Source: DATBHM01 sp036557505 | GTDB taxonomy: Bacteria; Actinomycetota; UBA4738; JACQTL01 | Assembly (NCBI GenBank): GCA_036557505.1 | Contig: DATBHM010000269.1 | Coordinates: 1 to 12,972, forward strand | Direction: 5' to 3' | Length of the DNA stretch: 12,972 nucleotides | Part shown: in pieces, positions 1 through 7,469 of the stretch | How the letters are laid out: the number at the start of each line of letters is the position of its first letter | How positions within the stretch are numbered: position 1 is the first letter of the stretch | The notes under the pieces: generated by a model | The model's input: only the letters and a program-made list of their open reading frames with translations | What the model was told of the DNA's origin: nothing | Database searches by the model: none | Translations under genes and position numbers: made by a program

Positions 1-92
1 ACCTTTCGCGCGGACAGCCACGGCGTCGATGCAGTATGCCGCGTTCACGCCGCGACCGTGTTCCGGCGCAATCCGGGGAGCTCGGTCGTGGC

Positions 93-3000
93 TCAGGACG
101 ACAGGGCCGTCGCCTCCGCCAGCAGCCGGTCCGTCTCGTCCACGAGCCGGACCGCACGCAGGCCCACCGCGATCTCCCGGCCGGAGCGGAGCGAGCCGAC
201 CGCCTCCTCGGCCCGGCCCAGCGCGAGCAGCGACCGCCCGATCCCCAGGAACGCATGGGCCCGCTCCAGGACGTGGTCGTAGGTCTCCCAGATCCCGCTC
301 GCCCGCCGGTGATGCTCGAGGGCCCGGGCGGGGTCGTCCTCCCCCTCCGCGATCGAGGCGGCGAACGATTCCTTGAGGCCGGCGATCCGGGGGCCCATCT
401 CGATGACGATCCGGTCCGTCAGGGCACGGGCGCGCGCGACGGCGCCGCCCCGGACGAGCACCCTGATCCCCTCGAACCAGAAGTCCGGCCCCCAGGCGGG
501 AAGATCCCGATCCTCGACCTCGGCCATGAGCTCGAGGGCGGCCTCGCCGTGCCCGAGCTGATCCTCGACGTACGCGGCAGCGGTCAGCGCCGGGACGAGG
601 ATCTGCGGGTCCTGGATGTGCCGCGCCCGGTCCAGCATGTCGGGAACTTCCGCGGACACCTCCGCGAGACGTCCCCGGAGGGCCAGGACGCGAACGCGGA
701 AGGGGATGGGCAGGACGCTCGTCTGGCTCGTCCAGTTGTCACGGCGGACGACCGCGTCGGTCACCTCGATGATGCGGTCCCACTCCCCGAGGTCGAAGAG
801 CGCCCACGTGGTCTGGCCCATCGCCCACGTGGCCATCCCGCGGAGTCCGCGGCGCTCGGCGTAGTCGATCGCATCCGTGTACGCCTGCAGGGCCTCGGCC
901 GGCCCGACGTACTCCCAGAGCGCATCACCGAAGTTGACGTACGCCGCGGGCGCCTCCGGGAGGCCGAGCTCCCTGCTGATCCGGACCGCCTCGCGGAGGT
1001 TGGCGATCCCCCCCTCGCTGTCGCCGAGCTCCTGCCGCGCCGCACCCCGGAACTGCAGCGCCCGGGTGCCCATCTCGGTCATGCCGAACCGCTCGCCCAG
1101 CTCGATGGCCTTCTCCGCGTACTCGAGGCAGCGGGCGGAGGCTCCCTCCAGCATGAAGTTGCCGGCGGAGGTGGTGTAGGCGCTCACGAGCTCGCGGCCG
1201 GGCGGCCGCCGTTCGAGGGCGTCGATGAGATCCGCGAGCACCGCAGACACCCTCGCGGTCTCCCCGAGCTGACGCAGCGTCGTCGTCCACACGAGCGTGG
1301 CGTCGGTCGCGCCCGTCTCGTCGCCGGCGGCCTCGAGCAGGTGGATGGCCTGTTCGGAGATCTGGGCGGATTCGCGGAACTCGCCCCGGCGCATCAGCAG
1401 CTTCGCGAGCAGGGCCAGCGAGGGGCCTCGCTCCGCCTCCGGCGCGAGCTGAACCGCCGCGCTCGCGAACTCCGCGGCCCGGCCCTGGTCGAGGGGCATC
1501 GTCCGTTCGGCCGCGAGGAGCAGGATCCGATGGAGCGCTCGTTCGAGGTCCCGGATCTCGGAACCGGGTGTCCGGCCGGCCGCGCGCGCGAGGTCGAGCG
1601 CGACCCGGTAGTGGTGGGCGAGCAGCTCGGCGAAGTCGCCGACACGCTCGCCGGCCATCGATTCGATCCAGGCCGCGGCGGCCCGGTGCCGCCGCACCCG
1701 AGCCGGGCGGGGGAGCTGGCCGTACGTCACGTCCCGGACGATCGCGTGCCAGAAGGCGTACTCCGCCTGCCCGTCGACGGATGAACGGCGGGCCGGCCGG
1801 ATCAGCTCCGTGCGGGCGAGGTCGTGCAGCCCCTCCCGGACGTCGCGCTCCTCCCGACCGCCGAGGGCGGCGACCGCGCCCGACCAGAACACCTTCCCCA
1901 CCACGGACGCGTCCTGGAGCATCGCCTTCCGATCCGGCGGGAGGGTGTCCAGGCGCGCGGCGATGATCGACTGGACGGTGTCCGGGACGGGGACGGGCTC
2001 GTCCGCCACGAGGGTCCAGGCCTGGCCCCTGCGCCGGAGGATGCCCCGGTCGACCAGCATCCTGACGAACTCCTCCGCGTACAACGGATTGCCACCTGCC
2101 CGCTCCAGGAGCAGCGACTGCGTCTCTGCCGGGAGCACGGCCTGGTCCAGCAGCGACGAGATCAGCCGGGATGTGTCGTCGCCGGAGAGCGGAGTGAGCG
2201 ACAGCGTGACGGAGTTCCGTTTGCCGCCGCCCCATCCCGCATGGACCTCGTACAGCTCGGGCCGCGCCGTGCAGACCACCGTGAGCGGAACACCGCTCGA
2301 CCACTCCACGAGGTCGTCGACGAATTCCAGCATCGCGGGATCCGCCCAATGGAGGTCCTCCAGCACGAGCACCAGCGGCCCCGTCGCCGCGACCTGTTCC
2401 AGGAACGCGCGCCACGCGGCGAACGACTCGGATCGGGCGGAGGACGGCGCCCCGGCGTCCTCGAGGCCGATGAGCGGCGCGAGCCGGGCCCGGAGCCACT
2501 CCCGGTCCGGCTCATCGGCCAGCAGGGCGACGGATTCGGCGAGCTTCTGGGCGGCCTCGGCCGGGCCGTCCGACTCCAGGATGCCCGCATGGGACTTCAC
2601 GACCTCGCCGAGCGCCCAGAACGTGACCCCGTCGCCGTACGGAAGGCATCGGCCCTGCCGCCAGGTGACGAGCTCAGGCAGGTCGTCGACCCAGGCCTGG
2701 AACTCGGCGACCAGGCGGGTCTTCCCGACGCCGGGCTCGCCGGTGATCGTGACGAGTTGCACGCCGGGGTCCCGGACCGAGCGGAGCAGGGTCTGCTGGA
2801 GCAGCCCCAGGTCCTCCCCCCGGCCGACGAACGGCGTCCGTGGGCGTTCGACGTCGACGCCGTACCGCCCGGTGGCCTCGAGGGCCCGCCACAGCGCGAC
2901 CGGCCCGGTCTTGCCCTTCACGGCGACCGGTGGGAGCTGCTCGAACCGGAACACCTCCCGGGTGGCGCGATGGGTGGCCTCGCCGACCACCACGCCGCCG

Positions 3001-3521
3001 ACCGGTGCCGCGCCCTGCAGGCGCGACGCCGTGTTCACGACGTCGCCCGCGACCAGCCCCTCGCCGCGCTCCGGGCGCGCGCCGAGAGCCACCACCGCCT
3101 CCCCCGTGTTCACGGCCGCGCGCACGGCGAGGTCGAGGCCGGGGTGCTCCTCGTTCAGCTCGGGGATCGCGTCGATGATCCTCAGGGCGGCGCGAACGGC
3201 GCGCTCGGCATCGTCCTCGTGCGCCACCGGAGCGCCGAACACCGCCATGACGGCGTCTCCGATGAACTTCTCCACGGTGCCGTCGAAGCGCTCGATCTCC
3301 CGCTTCAAGGTGGCGTGGTACGGGCGCAGACGGGCCCGGACGTCCTCGGGATCGGCCGCCTCGGAGGCCGCGGTGAACCCGACCAGGTCGACGAACAGGA
3401 TCGAGACGACCTTGCGCTCCTCGGAGGTCACGGGGGGCTCGGCCGAGAGGGACGTGCCGCAGGCCAGGCAGAATCTGGCCCGGTCGGGGTTCTGCTCGCC
3501 GCAGCTGGGGCAGGTGATCAC
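93..3521 (-). CDS. Zinc-ribbon / class III nucleotide cyclase / AAA ATPase / TPR multidomain protein
   Basis: A 1142-residue predicted cytosolic signalling protein. Residues 4-21 form a zinc ribbon (C4, C7, C18, C21). A class III adenylate/guanylate cyclase domain follows at about 36-215. Its metal-binding aspartates are D45 in FVDLVGFT and D89 in KFIGDAVMAVFG, and its transition-state pair is N163 and R167 in NTASR. The catalytic residues therefore look intact. An AAA/STAND-type ATPase then follows, with Walker A GEPGVGKT (261-268) and Walker B LVLVLEDL (383-390). The long alanine- and leucine-rich C-terminal half (about 650-1140) looks like TPR helices. No C-terminal LuxR helix-turn-helix is visible. 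This architecture is common in actinobacteria; the nucleotide made and the input signal cannot be read from sequence. The GTG start is chosen because the zinc ribbon begins at once and a TAGACT box lies 6 bases upstream, which suggests a leaderless mRNA. It is divergent from recO and not part of the BMC operon. Confidence 0.9.
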   Translation of the reverse strand: MITCPSCGEQNPDRARFCLACGTSLSAEPPVTSEERKVVSILFVDLVGFTAASEAADPEDVRARLRPYHATLKREIERFDGTVEKFIGDAVMAVFGAPVAHEDDAERAVRAALRIIDAIPELNEEHPGLDLAVRAAVNTGEAVVALGARPERGEGLVAGDVVNTASRLQGAAPVGGVVVGEATHRATREVFRFEQLPPVAVKGKTGPVALWRALEATGRYGVDVERPRTPFVGRGEDLGLLQQTLLRSVRDPGVQLVTITGEPGVGKTRLVAEFQAWVDDLPELVTWRQGRCLPYGDGVTFWALGEVVKSHAGILESDGPAEAAQKLAESVALLADEPDREWLRARLAPLIGLEDAGAPSSARSESFAAWRAFLEQVAATGPLVLVLEDLHWADPAMLEFVDDLVEWSSGVPLTVVCTARPELYEVHAGWGGGKRNSVTLSLTPLSGDDTSRLISSLLDQAVLPAETQSLLLERAGGNPLYAEEFVRMLVDRGILRRRGQAWTLVADEPVPVPDTVQSIIAARLDTLPPDRKAMLQDASVVGKVFWSGAVAALGGREERDVREGLHDLARTELIRPARRSSVDGQAEYAFWHAIVRDVTYGQLPRPARVRRHRAAAAWIESMAGERVGDFAELLAHHYRVALDLARAAGRTPGSEIRDLERALHRILLLAAERTMPLDQGRAAEFASAAVQLAPEAERGPSLALLAKLLMRRGEFRESAQISEQAIHLLEAAGDETGATDATLVWTTTLRQLGETARVSAVLADLIDALERRPPGRELVSAYTTSAGNFMLEGASARCLEYAEKAIELGERFGMTEMGTRALQFRGAARQELGDSEGGIANLREAVRISRELGLPEAPAAYVNFGDALWEYVGPAEALQAYTDAIDYAERRGLRGMATWAMGQTTWALFDLGEWDRIIEVTDAVVRRDNWTSQTSVLPIPFRVRVLALRGRLAEVSAEVPDMLDRARHIQDPQILVPALTAAAYVEDQLGHGEAALELMAEVEDRDLPAWGPDFWFEGIRVLVRGGAVARARALTDRIVIEMGPRIAGLKESFAASIAEGEDDPARALEHHRRASGIWETYDHVLERAHAFLGIGRSLLALGRAEEAVGSLRSGREIAVGLRAVRLVDETDRLLAEATALSS

Positions 3522-3527
3522 GGCCGG

Positions 3528-3533
3528 AGTCTA
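3528..3533 (-). promoter_or_regulatory. Putative -10 box of a leaderless promoter for the cyclase gene
   Basis: On the minus strand TAGACT (TANNNT pattern) ends 6 bases before the GTG start at 3521, and no Shine-Dalgarno sequence is visible. This is the spacing expected when transcription starts at the first codon. No convincing -35 box is seen, so this is inferred from position only. Confidence 0.4.
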
Positions 3534-3613
3534 CGGGCCCGCCCGGACGCGCCTGGGCCCGGGATGTCACGAAAATCGCACGTCGGCGCCAGGGGAGCGT
3601 CGGAACGCGAGGG

Positions 3614-3619
3614 TACGAT
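3614..3619 (+). promoter_or_regulatory. Putative -10 box of a leaderless promoter for recO-uppS
   Basis: TACGAT ends 8 bases before the recO ATG, and no purine-rich ribosome binding site lies between them. This is the arrangement of leaderless genes in high-GC actinobacteria. A -35 element at 17-base spacing is not recognisable. The 106-base gap (3522-3627) would thus hold two divergent promoters and nothing else that I can see. Confidence 0.45.
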
Positions 3620-3627
3620 TCGCCGCG

Positions 3628-4374
3628 ATGCCGCTGTACCACGAGCAGGGCGTCGTCCTCCGCCGGATCAAGCTGGCGGAAGCCGATCGCATCGTCACCA
3701 TCATGACCCAGGGCTCCGGCAAGGTCCGGGCCGTCGCGAAGGGTGCCCGCAAGACCCTCAGCCGGTTCGGCGCACGCCTGGAGCCGATGACGCACGTCCA
3801 GGTGCTGATGTACCGGGGCAGGGGGTCGCTCGACACGGTGACCCAGGCCGAGATCCTGTCGGCGCACCACGTGCTGCGTTCGGACTACTCGCTGATCACG
3901 GCGGGCGAGGCCATGCTCGAGGCGACGGACAAGGTGGCGGAGGAGCACGAACGCAACGTGCGGCTGTTCCTGCTGCTGCTCCAGGGGCTCCGGGCGCTGG
4001 ACCGAGCGCCGGCCGATCCGTCCGCGGTGGCGGAGTCGTTCCTGCTGAAGCTGCTGTCGCTGTCGGGGTTCCATCCGTCGCTCTCGGCGTGCGCGGCGTG
4101 CGGCGGCCCGCTCGACCCCGGGCTGTTCTCGTCCTCGCAGGGCGGCGCGGTGTGCGGCGGGTGCGCCGACTACGACGCCGAGCTGGTGGCGCCGGAGTCG
4201 CTGACGCTGCTCGCCTCGTTCGCCGGGGCCGGGCTGGAGACCGTGGGGTCGGCGCCGGCGGCCGACGGGGCGGTCCGGAAGCAGGCGCGGGCGATGCTGT
4301 TCGGCTTCGCCGAATACCACCTGGACCGGCGCATCCGGTCGCTGCCCCTGCTCGCGAGGGGGGCGCCGGCGTGA
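3628..4374 (+). CDS. recO: DNA repair protein RecO
   Basis: A 248-residue recombination mediator. RecO works with RecR (and RecF) to load RecA on SSB-coated single-stranded DNA and to anneal strands. The N-terminal OB-fold is recognisable from the opening MPLYHEQGVVLRRIKLAEAD and the 'KGARKTLSRFGARLEP' region at about 38-53. A helical domain follows, then the RecO zinc-finger cysteines CAAC at 155-158 and CGGC at 176-179. Length is normal for the family. The frame stays open well upstream of the ATG, but homology begins at this ATG, which a TACGAT box precedes. The last codons overlap the uppS GTG by four bases (GTGA), so the two are probably translationally coupled. recO-uppS is a familiar actinobacterial pair. 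Confidence 0.95.
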   Translation: MPLYHEQGVVLRRIKLAEADRIVTIMTQGSGKVRAVAKGARKTLSRFGARLEPMTHVQVLMYRGRGSLDTVTQAEILSAHHVLRSDYSLITAGEAMLEATDKVAEEHERNVRLFLLLLQGLRALDRAPADPSAVAESFLLKLLSLSGFHPSLSACAACGGPLDPGLFSSSQGGAVCGGCADYDAELVAPESLTLLASFAGAGLETVGSAPAADGAVRKQARAMLFGFAEYHLDRRIRSLPLLARGAPA

Positions 4375-5105
4375 GCACGTACCTGCACGACCTGGATCGT
4401 TCGAACGTCCCGGCCCACGTCGGGATCGTGATGGACGGCAACGGCCGGTGGGCGAAGCAGCGCGGGCTTCCCCGGACCGAGGGGCACAAGCAGGGCGAGG
4501 AGGCGCTGTTCGACGTCGTCGAGGGCGCCATCGAGGCGGGGGTCCGGTGGCTCACCGTGTACGCGTTCTCCACGGAGAACTGGCGCCGGCCGCCGTCGGA
4601 GGTCCGGTTCCTCCTCAACTACAACCGCGTGCTGCTCCGGCGGCGCCGCGACGACCTGGACTCGCGGAACGTCCGGATCCGGTTCCTGGGCCGGGTCGAC
4701 TGGCGGATCCCGAAGAACGTGCTCCGGGACATGGAGGCCGCCGAGGAGCTCACCAGGAACAACACCGGGATGACGTTCACGATCGCGTTCAACTACGGCG
4801 GCCGGACCGAGATCGCCGACGCCGTGAAGCGGATCCTCGAGGATCACGACGCCGGGCGGCTGAAGGGCGAACGCATCACCGCCGACTCGATCACGTCGCG
4901 GCTGTACCGCCCCGACATGCCCGACCCAGACCTGATCATCCGGTCGGCGGGGGAGCAACGCCTGTCGAACTTCCTGCTGTGGCAGGCGGCGTACGCGGAG
5001 TTCTGGTTCACGCCGGTGCTGTGGCCGGACTTCAACCGGGAGCACCTGTTCGAGGCGATCCGCGACTTCCAGAAGCGCGATCGCCGGTTCGGCGCCATCA
5101 AGTAG
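4371..5105 (+). CDS. uppS: Isoprenyl transferase / undecaprenyl diphosphate synthase
   Basis: A 244-residue cis-prenyltransferase. It condenses isopentenyl diphosphate onto an allylic diphosphate to make the polyprenyl lipid carrier for peptidoglycan and other wall polymers, acting in the cytosol at the membrane face. Residues 18-32 carry the signature GIVMDGNGRWAKQRG with catalytic D22. The second signature, at 189-205, holds R191, E195, R197 and S199 in IIRSAGEQRLSNFLLWQ, which binds the isopentenyl diphosphate. Length and motif spacing are typical. Chain length (C50 versus C55) cannot be told from sequence, and actinobacteria often have two paralogues. The GTG start overlaps the recO stop codon. 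No T-rich terminator follows the stop at 5105 before the BMC regulator promoter region. Confidence 0.95.
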   Translation: MSTYLHDLDRSNVPAHVGIVMDGNGRWAKQRGLPRTEGHKQGEEALFDVVEGAIEAGVRWLTVYAFSTENWRRPPSEVRFLLNYNRVLLRRRRDDLDSRNVRIRFLGRVDWRIPKNVLRDMEAAEELTRNNTGMTFTIAFNYGGRTEIADAVKRILEDHDAGRLKGERITADSITSRLYRPDMPDPDLIIRSAGEQRLSNFLLWQAAYAEFWFTPVLWPDFNREHLFEAIRDFQKRDRRFGAIK

Positions 5106-5121
5106 CCCCCCAGCAGCCCAT

Positions 5122-5150
5122 TTGACTTCCACCGGTTCGGGGCCGATGAT
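5122..5150 (+). promoter_or_regulatory. Candidate promoter of the BMC operon
   Basis: TTGACT (5122-5127) is a near-consensus -35 box. At a 17-base spacing lies GATGAT (5145-5150), a 4-of-6 match to TATAAT. Transcription would start near 5157, just upstream of the palindrome at 5165-5182, so a repressor bound there would block initiation or early elongation. It is the only promoter-like match I could find in the 113-base gap between uppS and the regulator. Confidence 0.45.
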
Positions 5151-5164
5151 GCGGCTGATATGTA

Positions 5165-5182
5165 CGGTCATCATGATGACCG
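5165..5182 (+). promoter_or_regulatory. Perfect 18-bp palindrome, probable operator for the GntR-type regulator
   Basis: CGGTCATCATGATGACCG is a perfect inverted repeat with no spacer. It lies 37 bases before the regulator start and just downstream of the likely transcription start. GntR-family repressors bind as dimers to short palindromes near their own genes, so autoregulation of the BMC operon is the simplest reading. It does not clearly match the HutC-type GTNTANAC pattern as I remember it, so the pairing with this regulator is inferred from position. Confidence 0.6.
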
Positions 5183-5199
5183 GAGGAATATGCCTCCGG
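5180..5199 (+). promoter_or_regulatory. Leader hairpin that encloses a Shine-Dalgarno sequence and an upstream ATG
   Basis: The arms CCGGAGG (5180-5186) and CCTCCGG (5193-5199) pair perfectly over 7 bp around the 6-base loop AATATG. The left arm shares three bases with the operator palindrome. It also contains GGAGG, the only strong ribosome binding site before the regulator. An ATG in the loop (5190) opens a 10-codon frame, MPPAGAASRR, whose TGA (5220-5222) overlaps the regulator ATG as ATGA. The hairpin could dampen translation or the mini-ORF could couple to it; alternatively it is a second protein-binding repeat. Confidence 0.4.
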
Positions 5200-5218
5200 C
5201 CGGCGCAGCGTCACGCCG

Positions 5219-6013
5219 ATGAGCCCGAACCCGCCCTTCGCCGGAGCGGCCGTGCTCGACCGCGGCGCCCCCACGCCCCTGTACTTCCAGCTCCGGGAGG
5301 CGCTCCTGCGGGAGATCCGCGAACGGGGGATGAAGACCGGCGACCGGCTGCCCACCGAGTCGGAGATCGAACGCTCCTACGGCGTGTCGCGGGCGACCAT
5401 CCGCCAGGCCCTCGCCGCGCTCGAGCACGAGGGGGTCGTCCGGCGGGTCCAGGGCCTCGGGACGTTCGTCGCCTCGCCGAAGATCCGCCACGTCCCACGC
5501 CTGCAGTCGTTCAGCGAGCTGGCGAGGTCGCAGGGATTCGTTCCGTCGCACCGGATGTTGAGCTCGTCGCTGGAGCCCGTGGCCGAGGACGTGGCGGACG
5601 ACCTCGCCATCCTGTCCGGGTCGGAGGGGCGGCACCTGGTCCGGCTGCTGCTCGCCGACGAGCGCGTCGTCGGGCTCGCCGACACCTGGCTGCCGCACGA
5701 TCTGATCGCCGAGAACGAGGAGCTGTTCGAGCAGGGCCGGCTGGACCGGGGCTCGCTGTACGAGCTGCTCCAGCGCCCTCCGGTGTCGCTCGTGCTGCAC
5801 CGGGCGGAGGAGACGATCTCGGCCAGCGTGGCCGACGACGCGCTGGCCGGGCGGCTCGAGTGCGAGCCCGGCGAGCCCGTGCTCGTGGTCAAGCGGATCA
5901 GCTGGACGCCGGACGACCGCGTCGTCGAGTCGACCAGGTTGCTGTTCGTCAGCGAGCGATACGAGTACCGGGTGGCGATGCAGCCGCCGGTCGGATCGGG
6001 GGGCCGAGCATGA
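5219..6013 (+). CDS. GntR/HutC-family transcriptional regulator (UTRA effector domain)
   Basis: A 264-residue DNA-binding regulator, probably controlling the BMC operon it heads. The N-terminal winged helix-turn-helix spans about 20-86, with the GntR signature LPTESEIERSYGVSRATIRQ at 44-63 and the wing around RRVQGLGTFVA. The rest (about 95-255) fits a UTRA ligand-binding domain of the HutC subfamily, for example the VLVVKRISWTPDDRVVEST stretch near 221-239. UTRA domains usually sense small metabolites such as sugar phosphates, so a pentose-phosphate effector is a reasonable inference. The start is uncertain: ATG at 5219 overlaps a mini-ORF stop, whereas GTG at 5252 (codon 12) has GGAG five bases upstream and also precedes the domain. 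The stop overlaps the next ATG (ATGA), which ties it to the operon. Confidence 0.92.
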   Translation: MSPNPPFAGAAVLDRGAPTPLYFQLREALLREIRERGMKTGDRLPTESEIERSYGVSRATIRQALAALEHEGVVRRVQGLGTFVASPKIRHVPRLQSFSELARSQGFVPSHRMLSSSLEPVAEDVADDLAILSGSEGRHLVRLLLADERVVGLADTWLPHDLIAENEELFEQGRLDRGSLYELLQRPPVSLVLHRAEETISASVADDALAGRLECEPGEPVLVVKRISWTPDDRVVESTRLLFVSERYEYRVAMQPPVGSGGRA

Positions 6014-6609
6014 GCGACGCGCCGAGCGAGGACGATGTTCGCGCCCTCGTGGCCGAGATCGTGTCGGCGCTGGATCCGCCCCGGGCCCCCGTCGATCTTG
6101 GGGTCGAGGATCGCCCCCGGCCGTCCGGCGATGGCGACATCGCGCTTGGCGCAGATCACGGTGGGTTCGCGTTGAAGCAGCGCATCGCGGCCGACCTGCG
6201 GGACCACGGGTTCAGCGTGCGGGACGTCGGGACGCACTCGGCGGAGACGGTCGACTACCCCGACTTCGCGTTCGCCGTCGCGCAGCTGGTGGCCGACGGG
6301 TCGTGTCGGTGGGGGATCGTCGTGGACGGTGCGGGGATCGGTTCGGCCATCGCGGCCAACAAGGTCCCCGGCGTCCGGGCGGCGACGTGCTGGGACATCT
6401 CGAGCGCGCGGAACAGCCGCGAACACAACCACGCGAACGTGCTCGCGCTGGGGGCCGGTCTGCTGGGTGAGGCGCTCGCGTTGCAGATCGTGCAGGCATG
6501 GCTCTCGACGGGGTGGGGCGAGGGCCGCCACGCCAGGCGCGTGGACAAGATCACGGAGATCGAACGCCGGTTCACGGGCGAACCGGCCGGAAGGAGCAAT
6601 CGGACGTGA
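6010..6609 (+). CDS. rpiB: RpiB/LacAB-family sugar-phosphate isomerase, BMC-associated, with N-terminal encapsulation helix
   Basis: 199 residues, about 50 longer than typical RpiB because of an N-terminal extension. Residues 6-21 (SEDDVRALVAEIVSAL) form an amphipathic helix like a BMC encapsulation peptide, joined by a Pro/Asp-rich linker to the RpiB fold starting near 43 (IALGADHGGFALKQ). RpiB interconverts ribose 5-phosphate and ribulose 5-phosphate. Family landmarks are H50, VDYPDF (81-86), the AANK loop with N117, and EHN with H139. However, the catalytic-loop cysteine of E. coli RpiB (CGTG) is Asp here: DGAG, D106. The neighbouring Thr is Ala, and the glutamate that serves as base in the mycobacterial enzyme, as I recall it, is Ser at the matching place. 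Substrate or mechanism may therefore differ. ATGA overlap with the regulator and GTGA overlap with deoC put it firmly in the operon. Confidence 0.88.
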   Translation: MSDAPSEDDVRALVAEIVSALDPPRAPVDLGVEDRPRPSGDGDIALGADHGGFALKQRIAADLRDHGFSVRDVGTHSAETVDYPDFAFAVAQLVADGSCRWGIVVDGAGIGSAIAANKVPGVRAATCWDISSARNSREHNHANVLALGAGLLGEALALQIVQAWLSTGWGEGRHARRVDKITEIERRFTGEPAGRSNRT

Positions 6610-7469
6610 GCACCAGGGAAGACCTCATCGAGGCGGTGACGCGGGAGGTCGTGGCCGTGCTGGGCGGACGGAGCGCGAAGCCGGGCGACGTCTGCGCCGA
6701 CTGCCACGGCTCGTGCGCCGCCCACTGCTCGGACAAGGTCCGGGGCATCGTGGGGCAGGGCGCCGGCCGCATCAGCTACCACGGCGACGGCGCGAACGTC
6801 CCGGCCGACCTCGCGAAGTACATCGACCACACGCTGCTGAAGCCCGACGCGACGGCGGCGGACATCGACACGCTGTGCGACGAGGCCCGGCGGTACGGGT
6901 TCGCCAGCGTGTGCGTCAACCCGTTCTGGGTCCGCCGCTGCGCCGACCGCCTCCGCGGGACGGACGTCCGCGTGGCCAGCGTCATCGGGTTTCCGTTCGG
7001 CGCCACGACCGGCGACTCGAAGGCGTTCGAGACCCGGCGGGCCCTGCGGGACGGCGCCCGGGAGATCGACATGGTCATCAACGTCGGCGCGCTGAAGAGC
7101 GGCATGCACGAGGTGGTGCGGGGCGACATCCGCAAGGTCAGCGACGCCTGCCACGAGTCGGGGGCATTGAACAAGGTGATCATCGAGGCCGCCCTGCTCA
7201 CCGACGAGGAGAAGGTCGTCGCGTCGTTCCTGTCGAAGCAGGCCAAGGCGGACTACGTGAAGACGTCCACCGGCTACGGGCCGCACGGTGCGACGGTCGA
7301 GGACGTCCTGCTGATGCGCGAGACCGTCGGGCCCAAGCTCGGCGTCAAGGCGGCCGGGGGGATCCGGACCCTGCAGGACGTGCGGGACATGATCGCCGCG
7401 GGGGCCACGCGCATCGGAGCCTCCGCCGGCGTCCAGATCGTGGGCGAACAGCGAAGGGGGGTTGCGTGA
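6606..7469 (+). CDS. deoC: Deoxyribose-phosphate aldolase, BMC-targeted, with cysteine-rich linker
   Basis: 287 residues. DeoC cleaves 2-deoxyribose 5-phosphate into glyceraldehyde 3-phosphate and acetaldehyde, which makes it the likely signature enzyme of this BMC. The barrel starts near 66 (ADLAKYIDHTLLKPDAT). The Schiff-base lysine is K219 in KTSTGYG, the second active-site lysine is K248 in VKAAGGIRT, and the conserved aspartate is D155 in EIDMVIN, so catalysis looks intact. The first 19 residues (REDLIEAVTREVVAVL core) form an amphipathic helix of encapsulation-peptide type. Between helix and barrel lies CADCHGSCAAHC (C30, C33, C37, C41), a possible metal or Fe-S site not found in ordinary DeoC. 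The GTG start overlaps the rpiB stop, and the TGA overlaps the next GTG. The acetaldehyde produced would feed the dehydrogenase encoded downstream. Confidence 0.95.
   Translation: MSTREDLIEAVTREVVAVLGGRSAKPGDVCADCHGSCAAHCSDKVRGIVGQGAGRISYHGDGANVPADLAKYIDHTLLKPDATAADIDTLCDEARRYGFASVCVNPFWVRRCADRLRGTDVRVASVIGFPFGATTGDSKAFETRRALRDGAREIDMVINVGALKSGMHEVVRGDIRKVSDACHESGALNKVIIEAALLTDEEKVVASFLSKQAKADYVKTSTGYGPHGATVEDVLLMRETVGPKLGVKAAGGIRTLQDVRDMIAAGATRIGASAGVQIVGEQRRGVA

Noticed and set aside
1..92. Possible gene end at the left edge
   Set aside because: All plus-strand frames are open through this short piece, but none shows a recognisable motif. I see nothing that can be supported before the cyclase stop codon.
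36..1784. Long plus-strand open frame opposite the cyclase gene
   Set aside because: It is a GC-driven shadow of the minus-strand gene: Arg/Pro/Gly/Asp-rich with no family motif, while the opposite strand encodes clear cyclase, ATPase and repeat domains.
1810..3627. Upstream in-frame extension of recO
   Set aside because: The frame is open only because of high GC and overlaps the cyclase gene on the other strand. RecO homology begins exactly at the ATG at 3628, with a -10 box just before it.
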